Part shown: positions 1-9,929 of the stretch, one piece after another | Position numbering within the stretch: the first letter of the stretch is position 1 | How the letters are laid out: the number at the start of each line of letters is the position of its first letter | Assembly: GCF_050589685.1 (NCBI RefSeq) | Contig: NZ_JBNGOS010000015.1 | Location: 73,510-137,509 of the forward strand | DNA length: 64,000 nt | Origin: Saccharicrinis sp050589685 | Lineage (GTDB): Bacteria > Bacteroidota > Bacteroidia > Bacteroidales > Marinilabiliaceae | Reading direction: 5' to 3' | The notes under the pieces: generated by a model | Told to the model about the DNA's origin: nothing | Databases searched by the model: none | What the model saw: only the letters and a program-made list of their open reading frames with translations | Made by a program: the position numbers and the translations under genes

Positions 1-1115
1 TCGTACATAAATCTTTTGTCGAACCAACCATGCTCGCCCATGTAAAACCCTTGATCTGAAGTATAAACAACTAACGTATTTTCCAATTGTCCTGTTTCTT
101 CCAAATAATCCAATACACGGCCCACATTTTCATCAACAGATTTAATACAGCTCAGGTAATCCTTCATGTAACGTTGATACTTCCATTTGTAAAGCTCATC
201 TCCTGACAGGTTTTGCCTTTTGAAATCGGCCATGATTGGGGTATAGTGCTTTTCCCACGCTACTTTTTGAGCTTCGTTCATTCTTGAGGTATGCCCCGGA
301 TACCATTTCATACGGGTTTCTATCTCACCCTTAGGGTCTTCCATTTTTAAATCGTATATTAAATCCATATCCCCAGATCGGATACTCAACTTTTGCTCAG
401 CAGCTGCCTTGCGACCTTCATAGGTATCGAAGAAGTTATCCGGTAAAGGAAACGTTTGGTCTTCAAAATCATCTAAGTACATCGTATCAGGCTCCCAAAC
501 ACGATGTGGGGCTTTATGATGAAGTAGCATGCAAAATGGTTTTTTCTGATCCCTGCTGTTTTCAAGCCAGTTTAAAGCTAAATCGGTAGTCACCGTAGTC
601 ACATATCCCTCATATTGTTTTTGCTCGCCCATCTCTATAAAATCAGGGTTATAATAGTGCCCCTGTCCGGGCAGTACATTCCAGTAATCGAAACCCGTTG
701 GGTCGCTTTTGAGATGCCATTTACCCACCAAAGCGGTTTGATATCCGGCCTGTTGCAATAACTTAGGGAATGTCTGCTGGCTCCCGTCAAAAACAACATC
801 ATTATTAATTTGCCCGTTTATATGCGTATGTTTTCCCGTGAGCATGGTGGCACGGCTGGGCCCACAGATCGAGTTCCCGACAAAACTATTTCTAAATATC
901 ACCCCATCCCTGGCAATCCTATCAATGTTTGGCGTTTCGGTAAATCTGTTGTCATAAGCACTTAAAGTTTGCAGAGAGTGATCATCAGTCATTATAAATA
1001 ATACATTTGGTCTCTGTGTTGAGCTCTCGTTAGTCGTTTTGCATGACGTCTGCAATGCGAATAATCCACAAAATACAAATGGGAGAATTGACCATTTATT
1101 AACTTTATTTCTCAT
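1..1115 (-). CDS. S1 family sulfatase lipoprotein, C-terminus beyond window
   Basis: The frame reads from an ATG at 1115 through position 1 without a stop, so about 370 N-terminal residues are visible and the C-terminus lies outside. A lipobox (LQTSC, Cys about residue 25) predicts an exported lipoprotein. The metal-binding DD of MTDDH is near residue 44, and the formylglycine motif C-G-P-S-R is at about 84-88, after NSI. GKWHLK and a GFDYW/LPGQG segment follow, as does a DQGFYMGEHGWFDKR block near the cut edge. The same blocks occur in the sulfatase at 37228-38817, so the two are paralogues of one S1 subfamily, possibly hexosamine-6-sulfatase-like (uncertain). An in-frame ATG at 1136 would add 7 residues. 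It would remove a sulfate ester from a saccharide; the exact substrate is not visible. Confidence 0.9.
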   Translation of the reverse strand, partial: MRNKVNKWSILPFVFCGLFALQTSCKTTNESSTQRPNVLFIMTDDHSLQTLSAYDNRFTETPNIDRIARDGVIFRNSFVGNSICGPSRATMLTGKHTHINGQINNDVVFDGSQQTFPKLLQQAGYQTALVGKWHLKSDPTGFDYWNVLPGQGHYYNPDFIEMGEQKQYEGYVTTVTTDLALNWLENSRDQKKPFCMLLHHKAPHRVWEPDTMYLDDFEDQTFPLPDNFFDTYEGRKAAAEQKLSIRSGDMDLIYDLKMEDPKGEIETRMKWYPGHTSRMNEAQKVAWEKHYTPIMADFKRQNLSGDELYKWKYQRYMKDYLSCIKSVDENVGRVLDYLEETGQLENTLVVYTSDQGFYMGEHGWFDKRFMY

Positions 1116-1279
1116 GTGTTTTAATTTTGAATTCATTTTCTATTCGTAATACTGTTTTATCTTTTTGCTGATTATCTATTCTAATGTTTCCCCTGAACAA
1201 TAATTCAAATCTGGCAGAGGAGCAATGATTATCCTGTCTTTTTTTGTCAAACAATAACGGCCAGATTCCAACACCTCTC

Positions 1280-3100
1280 TTATAATGAAGTTCCTGAACT
1301 GTTACCTTCTGTTAATCTCTCAATATAAATATAATAAGCAGGATGCACCCTTCCTTGTTTATCGATCAGCTGAGCCTCCATATCGTATTTGCCTGCAGGT
1401 ATTCTTCCGGTAACAGATACTTCCGCTTGCCCATTTTCAATTTTCAGTGTTTTTGTAAGATTAGCCACGTATAAATAAGCCTCTACAAAATCATTTTTTG
1501 TACTGGCAGGCATTACAGCCTCCAGCTCAATCGTTTTTTCCTGGGCCGCGAAGGTCTCATTAATCGCCAGTCCGCTTTCACGGGGGAATCTGCGAAGGCT
1601 AATTTTATATTCTCCATCCTCTACAAATTCAATTTTCCATTTTCCAGAAGCCTGTGCTCCGGAAGCAGCGCCATACTGGTGCCACATATGCCCAAACTTA
1701 CCTGTAAACATATCATGCGACGAAATGCGACTTGGGTTCTCTTTGCACGAACCTACCTTTATATACGCATATTTTTCATTAGGGCCTTCACTCATAATCG
1801 ATTGCCACCACCTCTCATAACCTTCAGATAGTCGCTCTGCTACTTTAGGATATTGATCAATCACATTATTGTTCTGTTTTCGATCATCCGCCATTTTGTA
1901 TAGTTCGCTGCCATTCACCAAACGCCAATCCTGATCCATGACCGAATAATTACGATATTTAATCAGATTCTGACGTCTTTGGGTATCTACATATAAAATA
2001 CGGTTTTCCCATTTACTCCCCTCATTATACAGAAGGGGCTTAAGACTTTTTCCGTCAAGGGGTTTTGCCGGATTAAAATCCAGGTCAAGCATATCCACAA
2101 ACGTTGGTAATAAGTCGTAATGCGCAACTAACTTATCAATATCTTTACCGCCGGTAAGTTGACCATTAGGCCAACGGATAAATAAGGGCACTCTATGCCC
2201 ACCTTCTAGCACACTGCCTTTTTGTCCCCGTAAACCAGCATTATGGACTTTTTGTCCGGCGGCAGTACCATTGTCGGTTGTGAAAATAAGAATGGTATTT
2301 TCAGTCAGATCCCAGTCATCCAGTTTTTCTTCCAACAATTTAAAATTGTCATCGATATTGGTAATCATACCATAAAAACGTTGCTCTTTCTCAGAAAGGT
2401 TTTTATTTTCAATATACCTATCAAAATATTCTCCAGGGACATTACGAGGGCCATGTGGTGCATTGGTTGAAATGTAACAAAAAAAAGGATTCTCCTTATT
2501 TTTTTGGATAAAGCTTAAGGCTTCTTCAAAAAATACATCAGTACAGTAGCCTTCATACTTTTGAGGTTGTCCATTATGCCAATAAGTGTCATCAAAATAA
2601 TCGTTCCCCCAGTAATCAGGTCCTTGGGTAATGCCCCCGCCTCCGTGCCGTACTACTTCATGAAAGCCTCTGTCCTCAGGACGATTAGGGTAATTATCTC
2701 CCAGATGCCATTTTCCGAACATTCCGTTTGTATACCCATTTTCAGCAAAAACCTGAGGAAGCGTGATTTCATCTTCAAAGAGAATTGATCGCCCTGTAAT
2801 CGTATGAAACACATTTAAGCGGTTGGTATGCCTTCCTGTCATTAATGCACCGCGTGTAGGAGCACATGTGGTAGATACATGATAATTGGTAAACCTGACT
2901 GCGTCGGAGTAAAATTGATCGATATTAGGTGTTTGGATATAAGGATTCCCCATACATCCCAGATCTCCCATCCCCTGGTCATCGGTTATCACGACAATAA
3001 TGTTAGGCTTTTCCCTGGTAATATCTTTAGCCCCACTGGCGTACAAAGGCACGACTGCAAATAACAACGTGAACAACAAGGCTATTTTTATATTTTTCAT
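1280..3100 (-). CDS. S1 family sulfatase with C-terminal beta-rich domain
   Basis: The 606-residue protein has a type I signal peptide (about 1-22, ending YASG). Metal ligands are D40-D41 in ITDDQG, the formylglycine motif C79-A-P-T-R83 is intact, and GKWHLGD falls at 129-135. These match S1 formylglycine sulfatases. Residues from about 470 to the end form an extra beta-rich region not needed for the sulfatase core, perhaps a substrate-positioning domain. The order of blocks (GKWHLGDNYP, RPEDRGF, YC-DVF) closely parallels the sulfatase at 33943-35727, so the two are likely paralogues. It follows the transglutaminase-fold gene after 136 bases. Subfamily and sulfated sugar cannot be fixed from sequence alone. 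Confidence 0.93.
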   Translation of the reverse strand: MKNIKIALLFTLLFAVVPLYASGAKDITREKPNIIVVITDDQGMGDLGCMGNPYIQTPNIDQFYSDAVRFTNYHVSTTCAPTRGALMTGRHTNRLNVFHTITGRSILFEDEITLPQVFAENGYTNGMFGKWHLGDNYPNRPEDRGFHEVVRHGGGGITQGPDYWGNDYFDDTYWHNGQPQKYEGYCTDVFFEEALSFIQKNKENPFFCYISTNAPHGPRNVPGEYFDRYIENKNLSEKEQRFYGMITNIDDNFKLLEEKLDDWDLTENTILIFTTDNGTAAGQKVHNAGLRGQKGSVLEGGHRVPLFIRWPNGQLTGGKDIDKLVAHYDLLPTFVDMLDLDFNPAKPLDGKSLKPLLYNEGSKWENRILYVDTQRRQNLIKYRNYSVMDQDWRLVNGSELYKMADDRKQNNNVIDQYPKVAERLSEGYERWWQSIMSEGPNEKYAYIKVGSCKENPSRISSHDMFTGKFGHMWHQYGAASGAQASGKWKIEFVEDGEYKISLRRFPRESGLAINETFAAQEKTIELEAVMPASTKNDFVEAYLYVANLTKTLKIENGQAEVSVTGRIPAGKYDMEAQLIDKQGRVHPAYYIYIERLTEGNSSGTSL

Positions 3101-3236
3101 ATCTTAAAAGTTTAAATATCAAGATAAACCGAAAGACACAGACCTGTATGGCAAAGGTTGGGACATCGCGGTTTCAGTGATCATCTTATGTTTTTAACAT
3201 TTAATCATAAAATTTTAATTTATTGCAATGTCCATT

Positions 3237-5867
3237 TTATTCCTGGTATTTGTTTATGACTTTTAAAAGTTGGTCGCCGGCACCAATCTTATATCCCGAA
3301 GACAAATAGAATATATCATTGTTGGCAGACAACAACGTTAACACGGGTAATTGGTCGTCGAAATTACTATTTGTTGCCGATTCAAAATCTTTTAACAAAA
3401 CATCATCGTTCACAAAAACAGCATTTGCGGGCAGTTGATATTCTGCCGGATTAAATACTTTAGCCCTGTCATCGTTGGGCAAAATAAAAATGAATGGGAT
3501 GTTCAACACGTCAAAAGTCGGTTTCAGTCCTTCAAAATCCTTCAATACATGTTTGGTAGGTTCCTTATCCGGGTCGAGCCAAACCAATACCGTTCCGTTG
3601 TTTATTGAACAATCCCGGAGTTTTTCCTTTTGTTGGTCTGAAAGGATTAAATCTGCGGGGAAATAAAACTTACCTAATGATTCTATGGGTTTGGTATCAT
3701 TTCTTAACGTAAGCTCCACTATTTTGTGCTCGTCTTTTTTAATGGTAAAGAACGACAAACGAGAAAGAAGGGTACCATTCTTCTCTCTTTCTGCCGTGAA
3801 TAACAGATAATTACCGACCGCTAAATCAAGTTTCTCCGGGAACTCGGTCAACATCCTTTTAAAATCGAACTCAAGTGTTTTATAGCTTCCATTCTCAAAC
3901 TTGGCTAGTGTAAACTGCTTGAAGTAGCTGCAAGTTTGCCCCTTCAATCCAACACCCACCAAGTGAATGCTTCCAAACGCTTCCGCTTTTTCAGGTTGTG
4001 ATTCTCCTAAATGCACATTCACCCACTTATCACGGGTTTTGTATTGGGCTATCCCTGTAACCCCATCTATTCGGGCCGCTAATCCAGCAGTACGGCACAT
4101 GGCTATAAAAAGAATTTTTGCACTACCAAGGTCGCATGTTCTCATTTCGAAAACACCTTGTGGAATGGAAGGAACCCAAATATAATTTTCAGATTTATCA
4201 ATGTTGATATTTTCTAGAATCCACTCTTCCGCTTTCCCGGGGTCTTCTTTGACACCAGACCAAAAATCATTATTGAACCGGGATTTTAAAAAAGCTTTGT
4301 AGGTTGATAGCTGCTCTAAAGCTATCCTTGGATTTAAGATATACTCTGCATAATCTTCTTCACTATATCGATGGTCGTAAGCCGGCGAATGCTGCAGGTG
4401 ACTCAACAACACCGGGGCAGGCGCGTCCCTTAAATCTTTCTCAGATATCTTATCCAATAAGGGTAATACCCATTTTTTACGTTCAGCAGTGGTTTGTTTA
4501 ACAACTTGCTGAATATTTCTCCAGTTCCCCCTGGCTTTTTTCATCTTTTCCCAAACCTTTGTACTATCCAAACCTTCTTTTGAAGCCAGTGCAAAGGCAT
4601 GTTCTTTTGTCATAAAGGTTTTTTCATAAGCTATTCGCACCGAATCTTCATATGCCAAGCGAATTTTATTTAAAGCCTTACCTTCAGGCGATACCTCTAA
4701 GGGTATTTTTTTGGCAGGAGGAACCAGGTCTATGTCCATCACTCTTTCAGAAAAATCACTTCCATTAAGAACGATTATTGCGGTATCGGTTTCTGCAACC
4801 GATACTTTTTTAAAGTCAAACTCATCCTCTTTCCAAACCCATACGATTACATCTCCCAAACCCAGTTTTAGTTTGCAGATACCCTTTTTATCCGTTTTTA
4901 AGGATGCGAGGTTATACAATTCGGCATAGTTACAAACCAGGAATCCAACTTCGACTTTTTCCAAAGCCTTATCCTCTTTGTCCACCACCTTTACAAAAAG
5001 ATCTTTTGCGGTTGCATAATTTGAAATCTGGTTCAGGCGCGTATAGTTCTCACGCCTATAAATAATATCGGATGCGGCATAGTGACCTGGTGTTTGCGCA
5101 GCCGTTAAAATTGCCCTGCGGCTTGGTTCAACAAACCATCCCTGATTCACATCGGCCTCCGGTTCACAGGCGCCCATAAAATACCAATGTCCATCGGCCC
5201 AAAATTCAACCCAGGCATGGTTATCATCTTGGTGTACCCAACGAGGTGTATAAATCTGACGGGCAGGAATCCCTACTGCTCTTAAAGCAGTTACTGTTAG
5301 CACAGATTCCTCGCCACAACGTCCCTTGGCATTTTTGATTGTTGCCAGGGGCGCTGAGGTTCGGGCATCGGTACCCGTGTAGGTTACTTTTTCGTGACAC
5401 CAATGATTCACCTCCAGCGCAGCATCTTTCATGCTTAAACCTTTAACCCGGTCTTTGAGCGCATTAAAAATGACTGCCCTGGCGGAATCCATGTTTTCGG
5501 TTCCTGCCCGCGGTGGCAATACAAAATGTAGGAAATCATCATTGCTTACTTTTTTGCCCCACGAAAATGTTTCCCGCGCTTTAAATGCATAGCGAATTTG
5601 TTGCAAATAGTAATCCGAATCGTAATTGCTTAAATCACTCAACGTTTCGTAGGCATACAGAAACTCAAGGGCTTCTCTTTCTGTAACGCTTAAATCCGCA
5701 TCGAAAACATGCAGCAATTGCGATTGCCTATTATGTAATAACTGCTCGCAACGCTGCTCAAACTTCTTTTGGATTTGGTTTCTTTTACTTGTATCCGTAA
5801 CCAAATGCTTCGAACAACTTGCTAGCATCCATACACTTACTAAACACCAAAGTAGCTGGTTCTTCAT
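3237..5867 (-). CDS. Transglutaminase-fold lipoprotein with two core-like repeats
   Basis: The 876-residue protein is a predicted lipoprotein (MLASC, Cys18). A transglutaminase-like core lies at about 150-250: C184 in GRCGEES, H217 in DNHAWVEFW and an acidic position after YFMGACEPE, the usual Cys-His-acid order. A second, weaker core-like unit starts near C577 (TCDLGSAKIL...AGLAARID) and has a possible His near 616, so it may be a degenerate duplicate. The region between is helical and charged; the C-terminal part is beta-rich. It sits 18 bases after a GH20 gene, as in an operon. The fold includes transglutaminases, cysteine proteases and peptide:N-glycanases, so a role in cutting or loosening a protein-linked glycan is possible but unproven. 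No precise function is assigned. Confidence 0.8.
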   Translation of the reverse strand: MKNQLLWCLVSVWMLASCSKHLVTDTSKRNQIQKKFEQRCEQLLHNRQSQLLHVFDADLSVTEREALEFLYAYETLSDLSNYDSDYYLQQIRYAFKARETFSWGKKVSNDDFLHFVLPPRAGTENMDSARAVIFNALKDRVKGLSMKDAALEVNHWCHEKVTYTGTDARTSAPLATIKNAKGRCGEESVLTVTALRAVGIPARQIYTPRWVHQDDNHAWVEFWADGHWYFMGACEPEADVNQGWFVEPSRRAILTAAQTPGHYAASDIIYRRENYTRLNQISNYATAKDLFVKVVDKEDKALEKVEVGFLVCNYAELYNLASLKTDKKGICKLKLGLGDVIVWVWKEDEFDFKKVSVAETDTAIIVLNGSDFSERVMDIDLVPPAKKIPLEVSPEGKALNKIRLAYEDSVRIAYEKTFMTKEHAFALASKEGLDSTKVWEKMKKARGNWRNIQQVVKQTTAERKKWVLPLLDKISEKDLRDAPAPVLLSHLQHSPAYDHRYSEEDYAEYILNPRIALEQLSTYKAFLKSRFNNDFWSGVKEDPGKAEEWILENINIDKSENYIWVPSIPQGVFEMRTCDLGSAKILFIAMCRTAGLAARIDGVTGIAQYKTRDKWVNVHLGESQPEKAEAFGSIHLVGVGLKGQTCSYFKQFTLAKFENGSYKTLEFDFKRMLTEFPEKLDLAVGNYLLFTAEREKNGTLLSRLSFFTIKKDEHKIVELTLRNDTKPIESLGKFYFPADLILSDQQKEKLRDCSINNGTVLVWLDPDKEPTKHVLKDFEGLKPTFDVLNIPFIFILPNDDRAKVFNPAEYQLPANAVFVNDDVLLKDFESATNSNFDDQLPVLTLLSANNDIFYLSSGYKIGAGDQLLKVINKYQE

Positions 5868-5885
5868 TTTATAGAATTTTGATAT

Positions 5886-8183
5886 TTAATAGGCACAAAC
5901 CGCAGTATTAAACCCTTGCAACTTCTCTCCTTGCAAGGCATATCTTACTTCAATGGCCTTGGGCTTTGTACTTGGCAAGTATTTCACGGTAAAAGCATGC
6001 CACCCTTTTTTAAGCGCCACCTTCTCATACTTCTTATAGGGATTTCGCTCTTCAGTTGCTTTATCGATAACCAACTCATTCCCCAAATATAAAAGACTTT
6101 CTCCATCGGATTTCATTTCAAACTCATAGATACCATCCTTATCAGCATTTAAGAATCCTTTGTACACGATTGCGAAATCGGTTCCTTCGCCATATTGTCC
6201 CAATTGAATTGTATCTGCTTGTATATAAGGACTCGAATCCGACACGTGGATGTCATCCATCGATTTATACTTACCTTTTAAAAAGTATTTTTTGATACCC
6301 TTATTACCGGGAATATAATCAGAGGCTTCCTGATAGCTTTGCCGCTCTATTTTTGCTGTTATTAGATCATTAAATATTTCCCCTTTGTAGGTTCTGGCTT
6401 TTATTTCTCCTTCACTGCTTACAACAATCGGTTCGGTATATCGCAAAGCGTTCCTGGTGGGGACCGTACCATCCAGGGTATAATAGATCTCGGCTCCATT
6501 GTGCGGATACGCCAGGTTTAGCTCCACCAAAACACTATCCACAAATACGATATCTTTGTCCAGTCCCTTAACCGCAGGAATGTAATAATAAACGCCCATT
6601 TCGTCTAAACGACTATAATGATGCTGAATACGTGCATTGAAGTCATCAAAATCCTTTAATTCTTTTGCAGTCCATGCTGTTTCGGCCATAGGAATTAAAC
6701 GAGGAAAAGCTTGATATTGCAATCTTTTAAAACTCGGGATCCACTCTGACCAAAGGTTGGCCTGAATACCTAACACATGCTTGGTTTGCTCGGGCGTAAA
6801 GTCATCCGGAACAGGTTCGTAAGCATAAGTCCTGTCAATTGGGTTGTGGTCGTTCAAGTAATCGTAATAGTATGCTGCTGTTGGTGTGATCACCATATCG
6901 TTTCCATTTTCGGCCGCAATTCTAGGTGCTTTGGGAACCCAGTTACGCCACCACATCATAGTGGCTCCTTCACTTAATCCACCTTCAACAATCTCGTCCC
7001 AACCCATCAATTGCTTACCTTTTGACTGCAGGAACTTTTCTATTCTTCGGTTAAAATGAGACTGCAACTCATGCTCATCGGCCAAATGGTGCTTTTTAAT
7101 TTCTTTTTGGCACTTAGGACACTCTTCCCAGGACTCAATTCTCACCTCGTCACCACCAATATGAACATATTTGCATGGAAACAATTCAACCACCTCAGCC
7201 AATATATTCTCCATAAATTCATAAGTCGTTTCCTTCCCCAGGCAAGCAGGCGTAGAAAAAACTCTACCCCACCCTGCTTCTCCGGTACACGATAAAAACA
7301 GATAGTTATCGATAGCTGCTTTAAAGTGTCCCGGCATATCTATTTCCGGAACTACTGTAATACATCGTTCATCGGCATATGTTATAATTTCTTTTATCTG
7401 CTCCTGGGTAAAAAATCCACCATATTCCTTTTTGCCATCCTTTTCGCGATAGTTTTTAGGATCAATAGTGTACAACTCATTCTCAACCGCGCGCTCATTA
7501 CAAATGGTGTCCTGGTTATTTTCAATTCTCCAGGCACCTTTTTCTGTTAGCAATGGATATTTCTTAATTTCAATTCTCCATCCCTGGTCATCCGTAAGGT
7601 GCATATGATAGGTGTTTAACTTATACAATGACATGTAGTCCAGAAACTCTTTGACCTCTTCCACATCAAAAAAATGACGACTGAAGTCCATGTGCATGCC
7701 CCTCCATGAGAAACGGGGAGCATCCTCAACCACACAACATGGAACCAGCCAATCTGCTTTGGTTTTTTCCATGCTCTCTATTTGTGAAGGTAATAATTGT
7801 CGAATGGTTTGAACCCCATTAAAAAATCCGGATTCGTCAGATGCTGTTATAACAATTTGCTCCGGAGTAACCTCCAGCTGATATGCTTCAGGCTCCATAT
7901 CTACCTTTTTAAATACAACTCCATTGACAGCCGCATCAGTTTCAATATCCAAATTGTAACCTGCTGCCATTTTTAATTTTCCAACCAAATAGTTTGCAGC
8001 TTTTTGGGCGCTTATATCAAGAATGGCTACTGAAGTGTTTGACTCAAACCTAAATGAACTCTCTTTTAGTTCAAAAGATACAGGCTTAGGTATAATCGAA
8101 ATTTCTTCCTGCTTGAAGGTTGGGTTCGAGCAGGATGCCAGCAGGGAGGCAACCATAAACAGAAGTAATGTAAATTTCTTCAT
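5886..8183 (-). CDS. GH20 beta-N-acetylhexosaminidase, lipoprotein, long C-terminus
   Basis: This 765-residue enzyme should remove terminal beta-linked GlcNAc or GalNAc by substrate-assisted catalysis. The lipobox LLASC puts Cys at 18. A GH20b-like domain covers about 30-155 and the (beta/alpha)8 catalytic domain about 160-520. The diagnostic pair D345-E346 lies in HIGGDEV, with HLTDDQGWR near 205-213 and the PEIDMPGH motif at 289-296. About 540-620 resembles the chitobiase C-terminal domain (YTLDGTVPT), and about 630-750 is a PA14-like beta-sandwich that may bind sugar. It lies 18 bases upstream of the transglutaminase-fold gene. The second GH20 at 19813-21654 lacks the PA14-like tail. Removing HexNAc could expose the next sugar after desulfation by neighbouring sulfatases. 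Confidence 0.95.
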   Translation of the reverse strand: MKKFTLLLFMVASLLASCSNPTFKQEEISIIPKPVSFELKESSFRFESNTSVAILDISAQKAANYLVGKLKMAAGYNLDIETDAAVNGVVFKKVDMEPEAYQLEVTPEQIVITASDESGFFNGVQTIRQLLPSQIESMEKTKADWLVPCCVVEDAPRFSWRGMHMDFSRHFFDVEEVKEFLDYMSLYKLNTYHMHLTDDQGWRIEIKKYPLLTEKGAWRIENNQDTICNERAVENELYTIDPKNYREKDGKKEYGGFFTQEQIKEIITYADERCITVVPEIDMPGHFKAAIDNYLFLSCTGEAGWGRVFSTPACLGKETTYEFMENILAEVVELFPCKYVHIGGDEVRIESWEECPKCQKEIKKHHLADEHELQSHFNRRIEKFLQSKGKQLMGWDEIVEGGLSEGATMMWWRNWVPKAPRIAAENGNDMVITPTAAYYYDYLNDHNPIDRTYAYEPVPDDFTPEQTKHVLGIQANLWSEWIPSFKRLQYQAFPRLIPMAETAWTAKELKDFDDFNARIQHHYSRLDEMGVYYYIPAVKGLDKDIVFVDSVLVELNLAYPHNGAEIYYTLDGTVPTRNALRYTEPIVVSSEGEIKARTYKGEIFNDLITAKIERQSYQEASDYIPGNKGIKKYFLKGKYKSMDDIHVSDSSPYIQADTIQLGQYGEGTDFAIVYKGFLNADKDGIYEFEMKSDGESLLYLGNELVIDKATEERNPYKKYEKVALKKGWHAFTVKYLPSTKPKAIEVRYALQGEKLQGFNTAVCAY

Positions 8184-8274
8184 AATATTTATAAATAAAC
8201 GTTTTGTTACTTTATGTTATTAATAATAAATATTTTAGGAATATAGCAACCTAAAATACTCAAGTCGTACTGAT

Positions 8275-8290
8275 CCCGAAGCAAGTTCGG
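8275..8290. repeat. Short CCCGA/TCGG palindrome
   Basis: The sequence cccgaagcaagttcgg has a 5-bp stem (ccgaa/ttcgg). It sits in the 210-base gap between the GH20 and the next sulfatase. Similar cores occur at 9885, 24172 and 52031, so it belongs to a small dispersed family. It lacks a following T-tract, so it is not called a terminator. Confidence 0.5.
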
Positions 8291-8395
8291 TATCTTTGGT
8301 TCTTATTATCCGCCCCCTGGGCCGAATAAAACAAATAATTTCTTAGCCATTGTACCGTCCGCTTCCGGCAGGGTAAATTATTAGAAGAGTTCATG

Positions 8396-9832
8396 TTACA
8401 ATGCCGTAAATACCTCTTCTAAATCAAGCGAATCACTCATGCTTTTTTGCAATTCTACCAATTCTAAAAAGAGTTCTTTTACTTTGGTTTGATATTCCTC
8501 TTTCTCTGCCAGGTTTTCCATTTCCAAAGGATCATTCTCCAAATCGAACAGTAATAGTTTATTGGCTTTTGGATATGCAATCAGCTTATAGCCATCTTTT
8601 TTGATCATACGCTGGAGATTCTTGTAGCATCCATATATGGCTTGATAAGCACTTTCGTTATTTTTCTGACGCGCCAGATCCATCAAGCTACTGAATTCAA
8701 CATACGCTGGTTTTTCAACTCCTGCCAACTCTAGTGACGATGGCATAATATCTTGCAAATAGACATCCATATCTACTTTTTCGCCTTTAGGCAAATCAGG
8801 GCCAATTACCATTAAAGGAGGGCGCATGCTGTGCTCGTACATATTTTGTTTGCCCATTAAACCATGGTTACCACAAGCTAATCCATGATCGGCAGTATAA
8901 AATATATACGTATTATCTTTTTTACCCGACTTTTCGAGGGCATCCCATATTCTTCCAATCTGTTGGTCTAAATGCGTAATAATAGCATAGTACTCCTGAC
9001 GGTTAACTTTTACCGAATATTCGGTTCTTGGGAAGGGAGCCAAGCGCTCATCACGAAGTCCCTTTCCACATCCTATTTGATCTTCATAAGGATATTTGTC
9101 CATGTAAGTTTCAGGCGTTGAGATATTTTCCAGAGGGTACATATCCACAAATTCCCGGGGCGATTGGCGAGGATCATGTGCCGCATTAAAGGCGATGTAC
9201 ATAAAAAACGGGTTCTCTTTTTCTTTAGCCTGGTCAATAAATCCGATGGCTTCGTCGCCCAGCACCTCACTCCAGTGCTTACCGCCTTCCCAAAACCCGC
9301 CAAAGGCAGTATCATAAGGTTTCCAGGTAGTATCTTCGGGACTTAATGGACGGTTGTATCCTTCTTTGGTCTGCTTGGGCATTCCTCCCCTTACGGTCCC
9401 CAAAGTCTCGAAACAGCTATCGGCTATAGCTTTTACGTGCCATTTTCCGGCCATATACGTATCGTAACCCGCCTCTTTCATTAAATTGCCCCAAAGTTGC
9501 GATTGTACCTCCGGTTCTTTCAGTTGCTTTTCTATGGTCATTGCGTTCCAAACGAAGCGCCCACTATTGATCATGGTCCTTGAGGCTACACAGACTGCAC
9601 CATGCCAAGCCCCCATATTGTAAGCCTGGGTAAATGTTACCCCTTCACCCGCCAGTTTATCTAAGTTGGGCGTAATCACTTCTTTATTGCCCAATGCATT
9701 GATAGTGTTATAGCACTGATCATCGGCAAAAAGGAAAATAATATTCGGTTTTTCTGTTTTTTTTGTTTTCGAATCCGAACATGAATTGAATAGCAGGACA
9801 AACAATATACCTATTGCAACTTTTATTTTCAT
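8396..9832 (-). CDS. S1 family sulfatase lipoprotein with CVASR motif
   Basis: A 478-residue lipoprotein (FNSC, Cys18). The metal-site DDQC is near 37-40. The formylglycine motif is C81-V-A-S-R85: Ala replaces the more common Pro, which the C-x-(P/A)-x-R consensus allows. It follows MGAWHGAV, a context often seen in proteins loosely annotated as choline or iduronate sulfatases. GKWHVK, the AAHDPRQSP block and the TADHGLACGNHGLMGKQ block complete the sulfatase core. The overall layout, including the HGLMGKQNMYEHS-type block, resembles the sulfatase at 44703-46223. It lies 97 bases downstream of the sulfatase at 9930 and probably shares its transcript. The substrate cannot be assigned. Confidence 0.92.
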   Translation of the reverse strand: MKIKVAIGILFVLLFNSCSDSKTKKTEKPNIIFLFADDQCYNTINALGNKEVITPNLDKLAGEGVTFTQAYNMGAWHGAVCVASRTMINSGRFVWNAMTIEKQLKEPEVQSQLWGNLMKEAGYDTYMAGKWHVKAIADSCFETLGTVRGGMPKQTKEGYNRPLSPEDTTWKPYDTAFGGFWEGGKHWSEVLGDEAIGFIDQAKEKENPFFMYIAFNAAHDPRQSPREFVDMYPLENISTPETYMDKYPYEDQIGCGKGLRDERLAPFPRTEYSVKVNRQEYYAIITHLDQQIGRIWDALEKSGKKDNTYIFYTADHGLACGNHGLMGKQNMYEHSMRPPLMVIGPDLPKGEKVDMDVYLQDIMPSSLELAGVEKPAYVEFSSLMDLARQKNNESAYQAIYGCYKNLQRMIKKDGYKLIAYPKANKLLLFDLENDPLEMENLAEKEEYQTKVKELFLELVELQKSMSDSLDLEEVFTAL

Positions 9833-9884
9833 ATACTCTAATTTATTTTCATTTGTTAGATTTAACTCCAGATGAATTTTAATA

Positions 9885-9900
9885 CCCGAGAGCTATCGGG
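9885..9900. repeat. Short CCCGA/TCGGG palindrome
   Basis: The sequence cccgagagctatcggg pairs cccga with tcggg. It lies in the 97-base space between two sulfatase genes and matches the dispersed palindrome family at 8275, 24172 and 52031. On the minus strand no strong T-tract follows. Confidence 0.5.
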
Positions 9901-9929
9901 ACAGCAATTCATTGGAAGTTACTAACAAA

